This document shows positions 34,999 to 43,764 of a stretch of 59,410 nt of DNA, piece after piece (position 1 is the first letter of the stretch; the number at the start of each line of letters is the position of its first letter). This DNA is from an uncultured bacterium (GTDB lineage Bacteria > Vulcanimicrobiota > Xenobia > Xenobiales > Xenobiaceae): the NCBI GenBank assembly GCA_934621605.1, contig CAKTUZ010000020.1:1-59410 (forward strand), read 5' to 3'. A program made the translations under genes and the position numbers. The notes below the pieces were generated by a model. It did not search any database and was not told the DNA's origin. It worked only from the letters and a program-made list of their open reading frames with translations.

Positions 34999-35739
34999 AT
35001 GAACTCAGCGTCGGAAATAGCCAAATTGTCATTCACAGAAGCTGCGGTCAGCTGCTCCAACGTATGCTTTGCTTACGCTTCGGGCCACCGTCTTAGTACT
35101 GCAGCTTCCGATGGTTCGCGCTTCTGTTTGCAAGATCTAAATTTGCAAATTGAAGCCGGTGAATTTGTTTTGCTCCAAGGCGCTTCCGGCTCCGGCAAGA
35201 CTACACTGCTTAAAATTTTAGGCGGACTTATGCAGCCGGAGCACGGTTCCGTCTATATAAATGGCTCTCTGATTAGTTCCATGAATGAAATTCAGAGAGC
35301 CCGCTTTCGTCAGCAAAACATAGGTTTTATTTTTCAGGAAGCAAATTTAGACAATCAACGCACTGTTTGGCAAAACATTATGTTGCCTCTCTACTTTGGC
35401 CGCCAATCCTTGGAAAAAGGCAGCCGACGCGCCACAGAGTTGCTCAATATTCTAGGCATGAGCACCTACAAAGACACTAAAGCTGCCTACCTTTCCGGCG
35501 GCCAAAAACAAAGGGTGGCCGTCATAAGAGCTCTGCTTAATGAGCCGGTTTTGCTCTTAGCCGACGAGCCAATGGCCCACTTAGATTTGCCAAACAGTAT
35601 CATCTTGCTGGAAACGCTTCGGAAGCTGCAGCAAATTTCACCAGTAGCGATTATTATGACCGCTCATTATTTGCCCGAAGCTGATTTTGAACCGGATCGC
35701 CTCATCGATATTACCGCTTTGCAATCAACTCGCACTTAG
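34999..35739 (+). CDS. ABC transporter ATPase (LolD/MacB-type)
   Basis: 246 residues: Walker A GASGSGKTTLL, signature LSGGQKQRVAV, Walker B VLLLADEPMAHLD, switch His in IMTAHYLPEAD. An extra 25-residue N-terminal stretch precedes the standard fold. It lies 5 bp after the SppA-like gene and 11 bp before the FtsX-like permease, so it is the motor of a LolD/MacB-type complex that extrudes or transfers substrates from the outer leaflet rather than an importer. No strong Shine-Dalgarno; translation is probably coupled. Confidence 0.92.
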   Translation: MNSASEIAKLSFTEAAVSCSNVCFAYASGHRLSTAASDGSRFCLQDLNLQIEAGEFVLLQGASGSGKTTLLKILGGLMQPEHGSVYINGSLISSMNEIQRARFRQQNIGFIFQEANLDNQRTVWQNIMLPLYFGRQSLEKGSRRATELLNILGMSTYKDTKAAYLSGGQKQRVAVIRALLNEPVLLLADEPMAHLDLPNSIILLETLRKLQQISPVAIIMTAHYLPEADFEPDRLIDITALQSTRT

Positions 35740-35750
35740 AGTTTTAAGCT

Positions 35751-37007
35751 ATGTTATTTTCTCGTTTAGTCCGTTTAGCTCTGGGAGAATTGGGAGATTC
35801 TCCTTTTACTAAATTCAGCTCCATCTTTTGCCTGACTTTTGTAGCTGCTTCCGCTTTGATGCTGCTGGGCGTTTCCTTTGGTTTGGAAGAGATAGCCCAA
35901 AAACGCTTGGTGGGAGACTTACCCAACTATATCCGCGTTGAGGCCGGTCAATTTAGCTTAGGCCCTCTGAGTATAGATAGCGGTTTAAGTGAACAAGATT
36001 TACAAGATCTTCGCTCGGCCGACGGAGTTAAAGCAGTTTATCGCCTGGCCAGATTGGAACGTCCCGCTTCTATCAGAGCATCCTATGCCGGACAAAGTTT
36101 TGTCAGTGATATTTTAGTTGACGCTGTAGACCGAGATTTTATCACTCAATTCGTCGATAAAAATTCGACCGCAACTTCTGAGAACTCAGTTCAAACCGAT
36201 AGTCAGCAAGAAATAAATTGCTTACTCTCTTCATCTGTGGTAGATGCTTTGCTTTCCGGAGTCAGCATTCATACCAATTTGCCTAACCTAACTGCTCAAA
36301 CTTTAATAGGTCGCCATTTCAACCTGGAAATAGGACGCAGTACCTTTTCCACAGACTCCCAACCTCGAGCTGATTTGCGCTGTCAAATAGTTGGCATTTC
36401 ACCTCTGGTGGGCGTCAGCGGCCCCAACATTCCTTACGATCTGGCCCAGCAATTGAGCTCTACCCCCTTGAAGTGTCAAGCGGCTCTGGTCTACATAGAA
36501 GATAATGAAAAAATCCCCTTTTTTTTGCAAAAATTGGAAAGTTTACGCCTAAAAGCACCAGGAATAGAACTAGCTCGACAAGCTTCTCAAGCTCTAACTT
36601 GGATGCGTTTGGGAATAAGCATTTTTTGCATTTTGTTAAGCTGTTGTGCCGGTTTTACTCTGTATTCCAACCTAAATTTAGAGATCAAAAACCACAGCCG
36701 CAAATTAGCTCTCTACAGAGCTTTGGGAGCTGCTCCCATCGATATTGGCAAATTATACCTTATACGCAGCTTGGTGACCGGATTAACCGGCGCTTTGATA
36801 GGCCTCATATCAGGTGGCTTGGGAGGCAACCTTCTCAATAAGCTCTGCGCTTCTTACAGTTTTTTAAGCAGTGAAAAGATATTTATTCCCAACGCTTCAT
36901 GTATGTTAATAGTCTTTATTTTTACCGTTTTGGCTGCTGTTCTTTTCTGCCTATTTCCTATCTGTAAAGGCTGCAGATTAGGTTTTGAGAACGTGGCAAA
37001 CGACTAA
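35751..37007 (+). CDS. FtsX/MacB-type ABC permease
   Basis: 418 residues. One helix near the N-terminus (residues 20-42), a large extracytoplasmic domain (about 60-280), then three helices (from LGISIFCILLSCCAGFTLYSN on) with the coupling helix segment KLALYRALGAAPIDIGKLYL between helices 2 and 3. This is the four-helix MacB/FtsX permease type, partner of the preceding ATPase; substrate unknown. Two copies would form a dimer. No membrane-fusion protein is encoded nearby. Confidence 0.87.
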   Translation: MLFSRLVRLALGELGDSPFTKFSSIFCLTFVAASALMLLGVSFGLEEIAQKRLVGDLPNYIRVEAGQFSLGPLSIDSGLSEQDLQDLRSADGVKAVYRLARLERPASIRASYAGQSFVSDILVDAVDRDFITQFVDKNSTATSENSVQTDSQQEINCLLSSSVVDALLSGVSIHTNLPNLTAQTLIGRHFNLEIGRSTFSTDSQPRADLRCQIVGISPLVGVSGPNIPYDLAQQLSSTPLKCQAALVYIEDNEKIPFFLQKLESLRLKAPGIELARQASQALTWMRLGISIFCILLSCCAGFTLYSNLNLEIKNHSRKLALYRALGAAPIDIGKLYLIRSLVTGLTGALIGLISGGLGGNLLNKLCASYSFLSSEKIFIPNASCMLIVFIFTVLAAVLFCLFPICKGCRLGFENVAND

Positions 37008-37241
37008 AAATCGCTTGATAATCTATATTTGTCGACAGAAGGTGGGCAGGGCATCCCCCCCTATTAGCGAACTTCTGGAGATAACTGTACCGCAGGACAC
37101 GGAAACAGTATAAATGACGCTTGCTGAGATTAGCTTTACCTGTCTCTTTAGAGAAGTTTGGAAGCGATCGCCGACGCGAGAAGATTCTGCGCTGAAAAGG
37201 TCGCAGAAGTCCGACTCAGTATGCAAGAGGTGCCTTAAAAG

Positions 37242-37580
37242 ATGAGCAAAAATAACGATGGAATAGGCTTTTTGATTGGTTTGCTGGCCGGTACGGCTAT
37301 AGGCGTATCTGTCGGTATGATTTTAGCTCCTCGCTCTGGTCGAGAGAGTCGCCAAATGCTCAATGACAAGTTTGAAACTTACCGTCGTAAAGCTGCGGAA
37401 GCGGCCAGCGAATTGCGGACCAACACCTCCGAAGCTATTGCCAAAGGCCGACGTTATTATGATAGCGTGCGTGAACATTACGCCAAAGCCAATGATGATT
37501 GCAACTCTGCCGAAGAGCAGTCGGAAGTCGCTGAGAATACTCAACCTTTAGCCGATTCTGCGGATTCTGAAGAAGCTTAA
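37242..37580 (+). CDS. YtxH-like small membrane protein
   Basis: 112 residues with an N-terminal glycine-rich helix (FLIGLLAGTAIGVSVGMILAP) and the RSGRESRQ motif typical of YtxH/general-stress small proteins, then a coiled helical region and an acidic Ser/Glu-rich tail (about 85-112). Located at the membrane; the role is envelope-associated but unknown. GAGGTG lies upstream of the ATG. It sits after a 230-bp intergenic region that holds a short perfect hairpin. Confidence 0.82.
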   Translation: MSKNNDGIGFLIGLLAGTAIGVSVGMILAPRSGRESRQMLNDKFETYRRKAAEAASELRTNTSEAIAKGRRYYDSVREHYAKANDDCNSAEEQSEVAENTQPLADSADSEEA

Positions 37581-37630
37581 ACGGCTCAGAGTTCGGAATA
37601 TACCTATTTTTTAATCTATTTCGTCCAGAA

Positions 37631-37666
37631 ATCCTCCACCTCTTTGGTGGAGGATCAAGGCGGAAG
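37631..37666 (+). mobile_element. IS200/IS605-like left-end hairpin, solo
   Basis: ATCCTCCACC (37631-37640) pairs with GGTGGAGGAT (37646-37655) around a 5-nt loop, followed by CAAGGCGGAAG. The hairpin and following sequence match the left end of the element at 23898-24096 read on its own strand. A simple terminator is less likely because no T-run follows. No transposase is nearby. Confidence 0.4.
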
Positions 37667-37740
37667 TATATTTATGCTTAAGTGCCGTGAGATACACGGA
37701 AAATGAATAAAGTCACTACTATATCATGGAGGGCCTAATT

Positions 37741-38094
37741 TTGGATATTAAGGTCAGCACAAAAACTATTGAAAATATTGCTGAGCAAATTGACGTCAGC
37801 GGAGAGATAGACGTTTATACCTCCCCCAAAGTAAAGGACACTATCAACGCTTTAATTGAAAAAGGCGCTTATAATTTGATCGTCAATCTCGAACAAGTAC
37901 GTTATATTGACAGTACCGGCTTGGGCGTTTTGATTGGTGCGCTTAAAAAAGTGCGTGAGCACAACGGCCACATTTTCTTGGTATGTGTCGACCAGCAAAT
38001 CAAAAAGGTTTTTACCATTACAGGTCTAGTTAAGATCTTCCGTATTTTTAATACTAACGAAGAAGCCGTATCCGCTTTTGATAAAGCCGAGTAA
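37741..38094 (+). CDS. STAS anti-sigma-factor antagonist
   Basis: 117 residues forming a STAS domain with the phosphorylatable Ser in IDSTGLGVLIGAL, as in SpoIIAA/RsbV proteins that bind anti-sigma kinases. The TTG at 37741 has GGAGGG upstream; an ATG at 37726 would place the ribosome site inside the gene. No anti-sigma kinase or RsbU-type phosphatase lies nearby, although the window has an unrelated PP2C in the TerY-P operon. A strong terminator follows. Confidence 0.88.
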   Translation: MDIKVSTKTIENIAEQIDVSGEIDVYTSPKVKDTINALIEKGAYNLIVNLEQVRYIDSTGLGVLIGALKKVREHNGHIFLVCVDQQIKKVFTITGLVKIFRIFNTNEEAVSAFDKAE

Positions 38095-38161
38095 TATAAT
38101 CAAGAGTAAGACAATATACTGTTGGATAGCATTTTAATAAATGTTGTCACTCTTTTTAGGC

Positions 38162-38215
38162 AAATAGAATCTTCTGCATTTTACAAAAAAAATGAAGTGA
38201 AGGTTCTATTTTTTT
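38162..38215 (+). terminator. Terminator downstream of the STAS gene
   Basis: AAATAGAATCTTC (38162-38174) pairs with GAAGGTTCTATTT (38199-38211, one G-U) and is followed by a T-tract. It separates the STAS gene from the dehydrogenase gene. Confidence 0.85.
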
Positions 38216-38232
38216 AGCATTTTAGGAAAAAT

Positions 38233-39213
38233 ATGATGAAATCGATATTTTTTGATCAGAAATTAAAAATAAAAGAAATTCCTCGCCCCCAAGCCATTGG
38301 CTCTGAAGCTCTTATCAAAGTAGAATTGGCCGGCCTTTGCAATACAGATTTGGAGCTGTGTCGCGGTTATATGGATTTTACCGGCGTTCTGGGTCACGAG
38401 TTTGTGGGTACTGTCGAAGAATTGGGCCCCGAATGCACAGATGCTGATAAGCAAAAATGGTTACATAAACGTGTTGTAGGCGAAATCAATTGTGGCTGCG
38501 GCCATTGCTCTTGGTGCTTGGCCCATTCTGACGCTCGCCATTGTCCAAACCGTACCACTTTGGGCATTGACAGACGCCATGGCGTTTTCGCTCCTTATAC
38601 TTTATTGCCGGTTAAAAATTTGTATGCAGTGCCTGCGTCTGTAAGTAATCGCCAAGCCGTTTTTACTGAACCGCTGGCCGCAGCTTGGGAAATTGTTGAG
38701 CAGCTCCATTTGCAGCCCAATTCTCAAGTGCTTATCTTTGGCGATGGCAAACTCGGTTTAATAGCTGCTGCCGTCCTGCGCTTAAGTTGTCTTAACCTAA
38801 CTCTTATCGGCAAACACGAGCAAAAGCTACAATTGGCCGCCCAAATGGGCGTCAAGACAGAGCTTTTGCAAAACTTCCAAGCCCAACAAGCTGACGTTGT
38901 TATTGAAGCTACCGGCAGCCCCAACGGTTTGGAGATGGCCATCGCCAACGTTAAGCCGCGCGGCACCATCGTGTTAAAGTCTACTGTGGCGGCTAATTCT
39001 AACTTAAACCTAGCTCCTATTGTTGTGAAAGAACTTACTGTGCTGGGCTCGCGCTGCGGTCCCTTTGCTCCGGCTTTAAGATCAATGGAACTAGGCTTAG
39101 TTAATCCGGAGCCGCTTATAAGCGCGATTTATCCTTTAAGCGAAGGCTTAAGCGCCTTCCAAAAAGCGCAGGATCGCAACAGTATCAAAGTATTGATCGA
39201 TCCTGCGCTTTAA
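38233..39213 (+). CDS. Zinc-dependent medium-chain dehydrogenase
   Basis: 326 residues of the MDR superfamily: catalytic-zinc ligands Cys in GLCNTD and His-Glu in LGHEFVG, the structural zinc cysteines NCGCGHCSWCLAHSDARHC and a Rossmann segment IFGDGKLGLIAAAVL. Length and the ends resemble threonine dehydrogenase, sorbitol dehydrogenase or similar polyol/alcohol dehydrogenases; the substrate cannot be told. AGGAAAAAT precedes the tandem ATGs (38233 used). It is monocistronic, bounded by terminators. Confidence 0.88.
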   Translation: MMKSIFFDQKLKIKEIPRPQAIGSEALIKVELAGLCNTDLELCRGYMDFTGVLGHEFVGTVEELGPECTDADKQKWLHKRVVGEINCGCGHCSWCLAHSDARHCPNRTTLGIDRRHGVFAPYTLLPVKNLYAVPASVSNRQAVFTEPLAAAWEIVEQLHLQPNSQVLIFGDGKLGLIAAAVLRLSCLNLTLIGKHEQKLQLAAQMGVKTELLQNFQAQQADVVIEATGSPNGLEMAIANVKPRGTIVLKSTVAANSNLNLAPIVVKELTVLGSRCGPFAPALRSMELGLVNPEPLISAIYPLSEGLSAFQKAQDRNSIKVLIDPAL

Positions 39214-39317
39214 AGGCTACAAAGTAATACTAAGCATTTAGTCGCCAGCCTCAATAACGAATTAGCCGTAAATACACACTTTTGGACAAGTGCCGCGCGG
39301 CTAAAGGCACAGTGCAC

Positions 39318-39360
39318 AAAAACAGCCGCCGACAAGAACTTTTGGTCGGCGGCTGTTTTT
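39318..39360. terminator. Strong bidirectional terminator
   Basis: A 16-bp perfect stem (AAAAACAGCCGCCGAC, 39318-39333, with GTCGGCGGCTGTTTTT, 39345-39360) with an 11-nt loop. It ends the dehydrogenase transcript and isolates the TetR operator region. Confidence 0.9.
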
Positions 39361-39365
39361 ACACG

Positions 39366-39440
39366 GCCTCCTTGACAAGTAAACAAACGTTTACTAATAT
39401 TCATTTATAGTAAACGGTAGTTTACCATTGTCAAGGAGGC
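39366..39440 (+). promoter_or_regulatory. TetR operator region with tandem palindromes
   Basis: Two palindromes GTAAAC-N4-GTTTAC lie at 39379-39394 and 39410-39425, their centres 31 bp apart (about three helical turns). Both lie inside a larger inverted repeat with 13-bp arms, GCCTCCTTGACAA (39366-39378) and TTGTCAAGGAGGC (39428-39440). The right arm holds the AAGGAGG ribosome site of the TetR gene, ten bases before its ATG. This fits autorepression, with possible extra control of translation by the hairpin. Confidence 0.75.
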
Positions 39441-39449
39441 AGCCAAACG

Positions 39450-40079
39450 ATGATTGGCACCAAAGAGAAAATTTGGCGGACGGCTTTGGAGCTTTTTGCC
39501 CAAAAGGGCTTTGAGGCCACTTCGGTAAGCGATTTAGCCGGCCGCCTGGGACTCAGTAAAGGGGCACTATATAAGCATTTTGCCGACAAGCGAGCCATTT
39601 TAGAAGAAATAATTAGGCAAATGGCCGAGCAAGACGGCTTGGCGGCTCAAAAATATGCAGTGCCAGCAGAGACATTTAGTGCCAATCCCGCAAGTTACGC
39701 GCATACTGAATTGTCACAGGCGATAGCTTTTACCAAAGCGCAGTTCGGCTTCTGGGCGCTGGACGAAGTGGGCGCAAATTTTCGCCGTTTGCTAATTGTG
39801 GAACAATATGGAAGCGCCGAATTTGCCGAACTGTACAACAATTATTTGGGCAGTGGGCCGCTGCTATATATGCAAGATATTTTTCAAACAATGATTGAGC
39901 AAGGGAAATTAGCCCCTGCCCCTGCCCTAAGGTTAGCAACAGAGTTTTACGCGCCTTTTGTATTTTTACTTAGTCAGCACGATCACGGTCGCCCTTTTGC
40001 TGAATGTTTGGCGATCTTAAGCGATTGTCTGGATAGCTTTGTCGAGCGCTATGCCCTTAAGCCAAACTTAGATACATAA
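39450..40079 (+). CDS. TetR/AcrR-family transcriptional regulator
   Basis: 209 residues. The N-terminal helix-turn-helix (residues 3-48) has ALELFAQKGFEATSVSDLAGRLGLSKGALYKHFADK, the classic TetR pattern; the rest is the helical ligand-binding/dimerisation domain with several aromatics. Tandem operator palindromes immediately upstream suggest autorepression. The downstream methyltransferase is the likely cotranscribed target, inferred from adjacency. Ligand unknown. Confidence 0.9.
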   Translation: MIGTKEKIWRTALELFAQKGFEATSVSDLAGRLGLSKGALYKHFADKRAILEEIIRQMAEQDGLAAQKYAVPAETFSANPASYAHTELSQAIAFTKAQFGFWALDEVGANFRRLLIVEQYGSAEFAELYNNYLGSGPLLYMQDIFQTMIEQGKLAPAPALRLATEFYAPFVFLLSQHDHGRPFAECLAILSDCLDSFVERYALKPNLDT

Positions 40080-40135
40080 ATACGCTTCACTTCAACCTTT
40101 AAGAAACTACATTTTTCACAAGGAATTATTTTTAT

Positions 40136-40852
40136 ATGCAATACATAAAAAGTTTAAAGTATAGTGATTCTAAATTTATCTCCAAAATTATGGGCCCAAA
40201 TCCTCTGAAACTTTTGGAAGAGCTTATGCTTAATAATCAGCTAGCTCCACATAGTCGCGTTTGTGATCTGGGCAGCGGACAGGGACTAACCAGTTTATTT
40301 TTGGCCAAAGAATATAATTTACAAGTGTATGCTGCCGATTTATGGAGAGATCCGCAAGAAAATCAAGTTTTTTTTGACTCTTGCCAAATGTCCCATCAGC
40401 AATTAATTCCCGTCAAAGCCGATGCGGAAAACTTGCCTTTTGAAAGAGACTTTTTTGACGGAGTGGTCAGCGTCGATTCTTATAATTATTTTGGCCGTTC
40501 TGAAACTTATTTAGACGAAAAGTTGTTACCTTTTGTCAAAAAGAACGGTCTAATATACTTAGCTATTCCAGGTACCAAAGCCGACTATCGCAGTGCTTAT
40601 CCTCCGGAATTATTACTTTCTTGGACGCCAGAGCAATTGGAATATATGCGCGATATAAACTACTGGAAGAATATTTTTATGCATAGCCAAGGCGCAGAAT
40701 TGCTTTATATAAAAGAAATGGAAGGAAATGAAGAATTATGGGCCGATTGGATCGCCCAAGATAACCTCTACTCTGTCAACGACCGTAAATCTATAGAAGC
40801 AGGCGCTTGTCAATATTTGACTTTTTTGGCAGTAGCTTTGCGTTGTAAATAA
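40136..40852 (+). CDS. SAM-dependent methyltransferase (class I)
   Basis: 238 residues; motif I VCDLGSGQGLTSLFLA, acidic motif II VYAADLW, and motif IV FFDGVVSVDSYNYF identify the Rossmann fold. Resembles small-molecule methyltransferases of the UbiE/CcoM kind; substrate unknown. AAGGA precedes the ATG. It lies 56 bp after the TetR gene, so the TetR-operator control probably extends to it. Confidence 0.85.
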   Translation: MQYIKSLKYSDSKFISKIMGPNPLKLLEELMLNNQLAPHSRVCDLGSGQGLTSLFLAKEYNLQVYAADLWRDPQENQVFFDSCQMSHQQLIPVKADAENLPFERDFFDGVVSVDSYNYFGRSETYLDEKLLPFVKKNGLIYLAIPGTKADYRSAYPPELLLSWTPEQLEYMRDINYWKNIFMHSQGAELLYIKEMEGNEELWADWIAQDNLYSVNDRKSIEAGACQYLTFLAVALRCK

Positions 40853-40860
40853 TCGCTAGG

Positions 40861-41049
40861 TGTAGTTTTTAATCTACAGGCGGAGGCAGAGGGCGCATGG
40901 AAGGCGAAGGATATTGGCCGTTAGTCCAGTTCGAACCTAGAAGAGCCACTAGCTGGAGCCAGTCAACATGAGCCCGCAGCCATAGCTTAACACAAAATAG
41001 CTAATAGGCGGGCCGTACACTATTGGCGTCTCCAAGCTGAAAAACTACA
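40861..41049 (+). ncRNA. Repeat A, copy 2 (lacks the internal hairpin)
   Basis: Complementary ends TGTAGTTTTT (40861-40870) and AAAAACTACA (41040-41049). Interior blocks match copies 1 and 3 (ACAGGCGGAG, GGAAGGCGAAG, CCAGTTCGAACCTAG, CAACATGAGCCCGCAGCC, TAGCTAATAGGCGGGC), but the long internal hairpin of about 100 bp present in the other copies is absent. It lies between the methyltransferase and nrdJ genes. Confidence 0.6.
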
Positions 41050-41139
41050 AGCCAAACAGGCAAGCACAACAGGCAAAGCGCAAAATAGGTATTTTTCTCT
41101 TAATTTTCACAAATAGCTTTAATAGATCTTACAAATAGG

Positions 41140-41250
41140 TTTTTCCTCTCACACGGAGAAAAGCGCGGGACGCGTTTCGCGCTAGCTTATCCATTGGGCT
41201 GAGGGAACTAACCAAAGTTAGACGAAAGACGCGCTCATTATTTTTGGGAG
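41140..41250 (+). promoter_or_regulatory. Structured leader of nrdJ, possible switch
   Basis: AGCGCG (41162-41167) can pair with CGCGCT at 41178-41183 or with CGCGCT at 41230-41235, two mutually exclusive partners. A perfect hairpin CTAAC-CAAA-GTTAG (41208-41221) lies between them, and the GGGAGG ribosome site follows at 41246. The cobalamin-riboswitch core (GCCACTG) is absent. The leader could regulate the reductase in response to a nucleotide or cofactor; the ligand is unknown. Confidence 0.45.
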
Positions 41251-41262
41251 GCCTTAGTAGCT

Positions 41263-43737
41263 ATGCAGCCGACTTACTTGTCGCAAGAGAACAAACTTTC
41301 CAGCTTAGGAGAAAAGATTTTTTTAGATCGTTATTCCTTAAAGGACGGTTCCAAGGACACCTTGGCTAAAGGCGATACAGTAGTTGTCTTGTTGGATCCT
41401 AAGAGCAGCCAACGCGAGATTGGGGAAATTACCGCTATTGAAAGCGATGATGTAAGCGTTACTTTACGTGACGGTTCACCTTTCCAGACTGTCAAAGAAC
41501 ACGTAGACAAGCCCTTGGAGCTTCACGTGGAAGATATGATGGAGCGCGTTGCCAAAGGTGCCTCCCAAATCGAAGCCGAGAAAGACCGCCAAACTTGGCA
41601 AACTAATTTCCGCTGGCTTTTGGAGGGTTGGAAATTTGTACCCGGCGGTCGTATTCTCTCTTCTTGCGGCAGCAGCCAACAACTGACCTTTTACAATTGC
41701 TTCGTTGTACCCAGCCCTTATGATTCCCGCGACGGGATTATCAGTACTCTTTCCCACATGGCGGAAATTATGAGCCGAGGCGGCGGCGTAGGTATCAACC
41801 TTTCTTCTTTGCGTCCGCGTCATTCTTATGTAAAAGGCGTCAACGGACGCTCTTCCGGCTCAGTTTCTTGGGGTGGTCTTTACAGCTTCGTCACCGGCCT
41901 AATCGAACAAGGCGGTTCTCGTCGCGGCGCCCTTATGCTTATTTTGAACGTTTGGCACCCCGATATTGTCGAGTTTATTAACTCAAAACGCGAAGCCGGC
42001 AAAATTACCAACGCTAATATTTCCGTGGGCATTACGGCCGATTTTATGCAAGCTGTACACGATAACGCCGATTGGAATTTACTCTTTCCCGATACCAACG
42101 ATCCTAAGTATGCCGATCAGTGGCACGGCGATATTAAAGATTGGCAAGAAAAAGGCGGCCGCGTTATCATTCACAAGACCGTTAAAGCCAGAGATATTTG
42201 GAACAATATTATCGAAAGCGCTTGGGCTTCCGCTGAACCTGGCGTCTGGTTTATTGACCGCAGCAACGAGCTTTCCAATTCTTGGTACTATCCCGAAGGG
42301 CACGTAGTTTGCACCAATCCTTGCGGCGAACAGCCTTTACCCGCTTGGTCGGTATGTAATTTAGGCCATATAAACCTGGCCAAAATGAGCCGCGACGGCC
42401 AAGTAGATTGGGACACTTTGAAAAAAACCGTTCGTTATGCCGTTCGCTTTTTAGATAATATTATCGATACTACCCCCTACTTCTTCCCTCAAAACAAGGA
42501 GCAGCAATCTAAAGAGCGGCGTATTGGTTTGGGCACAGTCGGTCTGGCCGAGCTCTTAGTTAGACAAGAACTCCGCTACGGTTCTAACGAATCGGAAAAA
42601 TTTATCAATAAGCTTTACAAATTTATTGCCGAAACAGCTTATCAAGCTTCTGCCGATTTGGCCGCCGAAAAAGGCAGTTTCCCTCGCTTCGAAAAGGATA
42701 AGTACTTGCAAGGCAAATTTATTGAGCGCCTTTCTGAAAAAACTCGCGCACAGATTGCCGAAAAAGGCATTCGCAATGTCACCTTGCTTACTCAAGCCCC
42801 TACCGGTACTGTAGGTACAATGGTTGGCACATCCACCGGTATCGAGCCTTTTTATTTCTGGTCTTATACTCGCAGGAGTCGCCTGGGTGTCCACGTAGAG
42901 AAAGTGGCCGTTTTAGACGAGTGGCAGCAAAAACATCCCGGACAGCCTACTCCAGATTATTTTGTCAGCGCTTTGGATCTTACCCCTCAAGAGCATGTAA
43001 AGGTGCAAGCCGATATTCAGTATTGGGTAGATTCGGCTATTTCCAAAACTTGCAACGTACCTGCCGATTATACTGTCGATCAAGTGCGTGAACTTTATGA
43101 ACTCATGTACAAATTGGGATGCAAAGGCGGTACTATCTACAGAGATAAATCCAGAGACGAACAAGTACTCAGTGCCGAAAAGGATACTAAAAAAGCTGCG
43201 GAAGAGCCCAAAAAAGTTATCGAAAAGAAACAACCTAAGGTGCGTCCGCGTCCCACCGTGCGTCGCGGCGTGACCGTTACCAAATCGACTCCTACCGGCA
43301 CTGCCCACATCATTATGAATGATGATGAAAATAATCAGCCTTTTGAAGTTTTTATCGAAATTGGTAAAGGCGGTTCCGATATTAAAGCTATGGCCGAAGC
43401 TCTGGGACGCATTGCTTCCATCTTGCTGCGCGTCAATTCTCCCTTAAGTCCCAAGGATCGCGTCAAAGAAATTGTCAAACAACTTGGCGGTATCGGCGGT
43501 CAAAGCTCTGTCGGATTTGGTAAAAATAGAGTACGTTCTCTGCCTGATGCCATTTCTCAAGCTTTATCCGACAATTACTTAGCTCCAGAAGAGAATCCTG
43601 AACTGGAAGAAATACGCCAAAAGGCCGAAGCTATTGGTAAAATTACTGCTGATATCTGCCCTGAATGTGGTAACAGCAGCTTTATCAATATTGAAGGCTG
43701 TACCAAATGCTACCTTTGTGGCCATTCTGAGTGTTAG
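41263..43737 (+). CDS. nrdJ: Adenosylcobalamin-dependent ribonucleotide reductase (class II)
   Basis: 824 residues. The N-terminal region bears FYNCFVV (redox/catalytic-site Cys), the centre NPCGEQPLPAWSVCNLGHINL and TQAPTGTVGTMVGTSTGIEP (substrate and radical-chemistry core), and the C-terminus two CxxC-type motifs in CPECGNSS and CTKCYLCGHSEC, typical of NrdJ re-reduction tails. A Lys-rich linker (about 620-665) separates core and tail. The enzyme reduces ribonucleotides using coenzyme B12 and is oxygen-independent. It starts at the ATG 41263 with GGGAGG upstream and follows a structured leader. Repeat A copies flank the gene on both sides. Confidence 0.95.
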   Translation: MQPTYLSQENKLSSLGEKIFLDRYSLKDGSKDTLAKGDTVVVLLDPKSSQREIGEITAIESDDVSVTLRDGSPFQTVKEHVDKPLELHVEDMMERVAKGASQIEAEKDRQTWQTNFRWLLEGWKFVPGGRILSSCGSSQQLTFYNCFVVPSPYDSRDGIISTLSHMAEIMSRGGGVGINLSSLRPRHSYVKGVNGRSSGSVSWGGLYSFVTGLIEQGGSRRGALMLILNVWHPDIVEFINSKREAGKITNANISVGITADFMQAVHDNADWNLLFPDTNDPKYADQWHGDIKDWQEKGGRVIIHKTVKARDIWNNIIESAWASAEPGVWFIDRSNELSNSWYYPEGHVVCTNPCGEQPLPAWSVCNLGHINLAKMSRDGQVDWDTLKKTVRYAVRFLDNIIDTTPYFFPQNKEQQSKERRIGLGTVGLAELLVRQELRYGSNESEKFINKLYKFIAETAYQASADLAAEKGSFPRFEKDKYLQGKFIERLSEKTRAQIAEKGIRNVTLLTQAPTGTVGTMVGTSTGIEPFYFWSYTRRSRLGVHVEKVAVLDEWQQKHPGQPTPDYFVSALDLTPQEHVKVQADIQYWVDSAISKTCNVPADYTVDQVRELYELMYKLGCKGGTIYRDKSRDEQVLSAEKDTKKAAEEPKKVIEKKQPKVRPRPTVRRGVTVTKSTPTGTAHIIMNDDENNQPFEVFIEIGKGGSDIKAMAEALGRIASILLRVNSPLSPKDRVKEIVKQLGGIGGQSSVGFGKNRVRSLPDAISQALSDNYLAPEENPELEEIRQKAEAIGKITADICPECGNSSFINIEGCTKCYLCGHSEC

Positions 43738-43764
43738 CTTTATAATGCATAAAGCAGTTACACT

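Larger units (their letters stand above)
40853..41262. other. Intergenic region upstream of nrdJ
   Basis: Contains repeat A copy 2 (40861-41049) and a structured leader (41140-41250) just before the B12-dependent ribonucleotide reductase gene. No gene is seen. Confidence 0.6.

Noticed and set aside
41062..41262. Cobalamin riboswitch ahead of nrdJ
   Set aside because: The conserved core GCCACTG and the flanking B12-box elements are absent; only a generic structured leader can be claimed.
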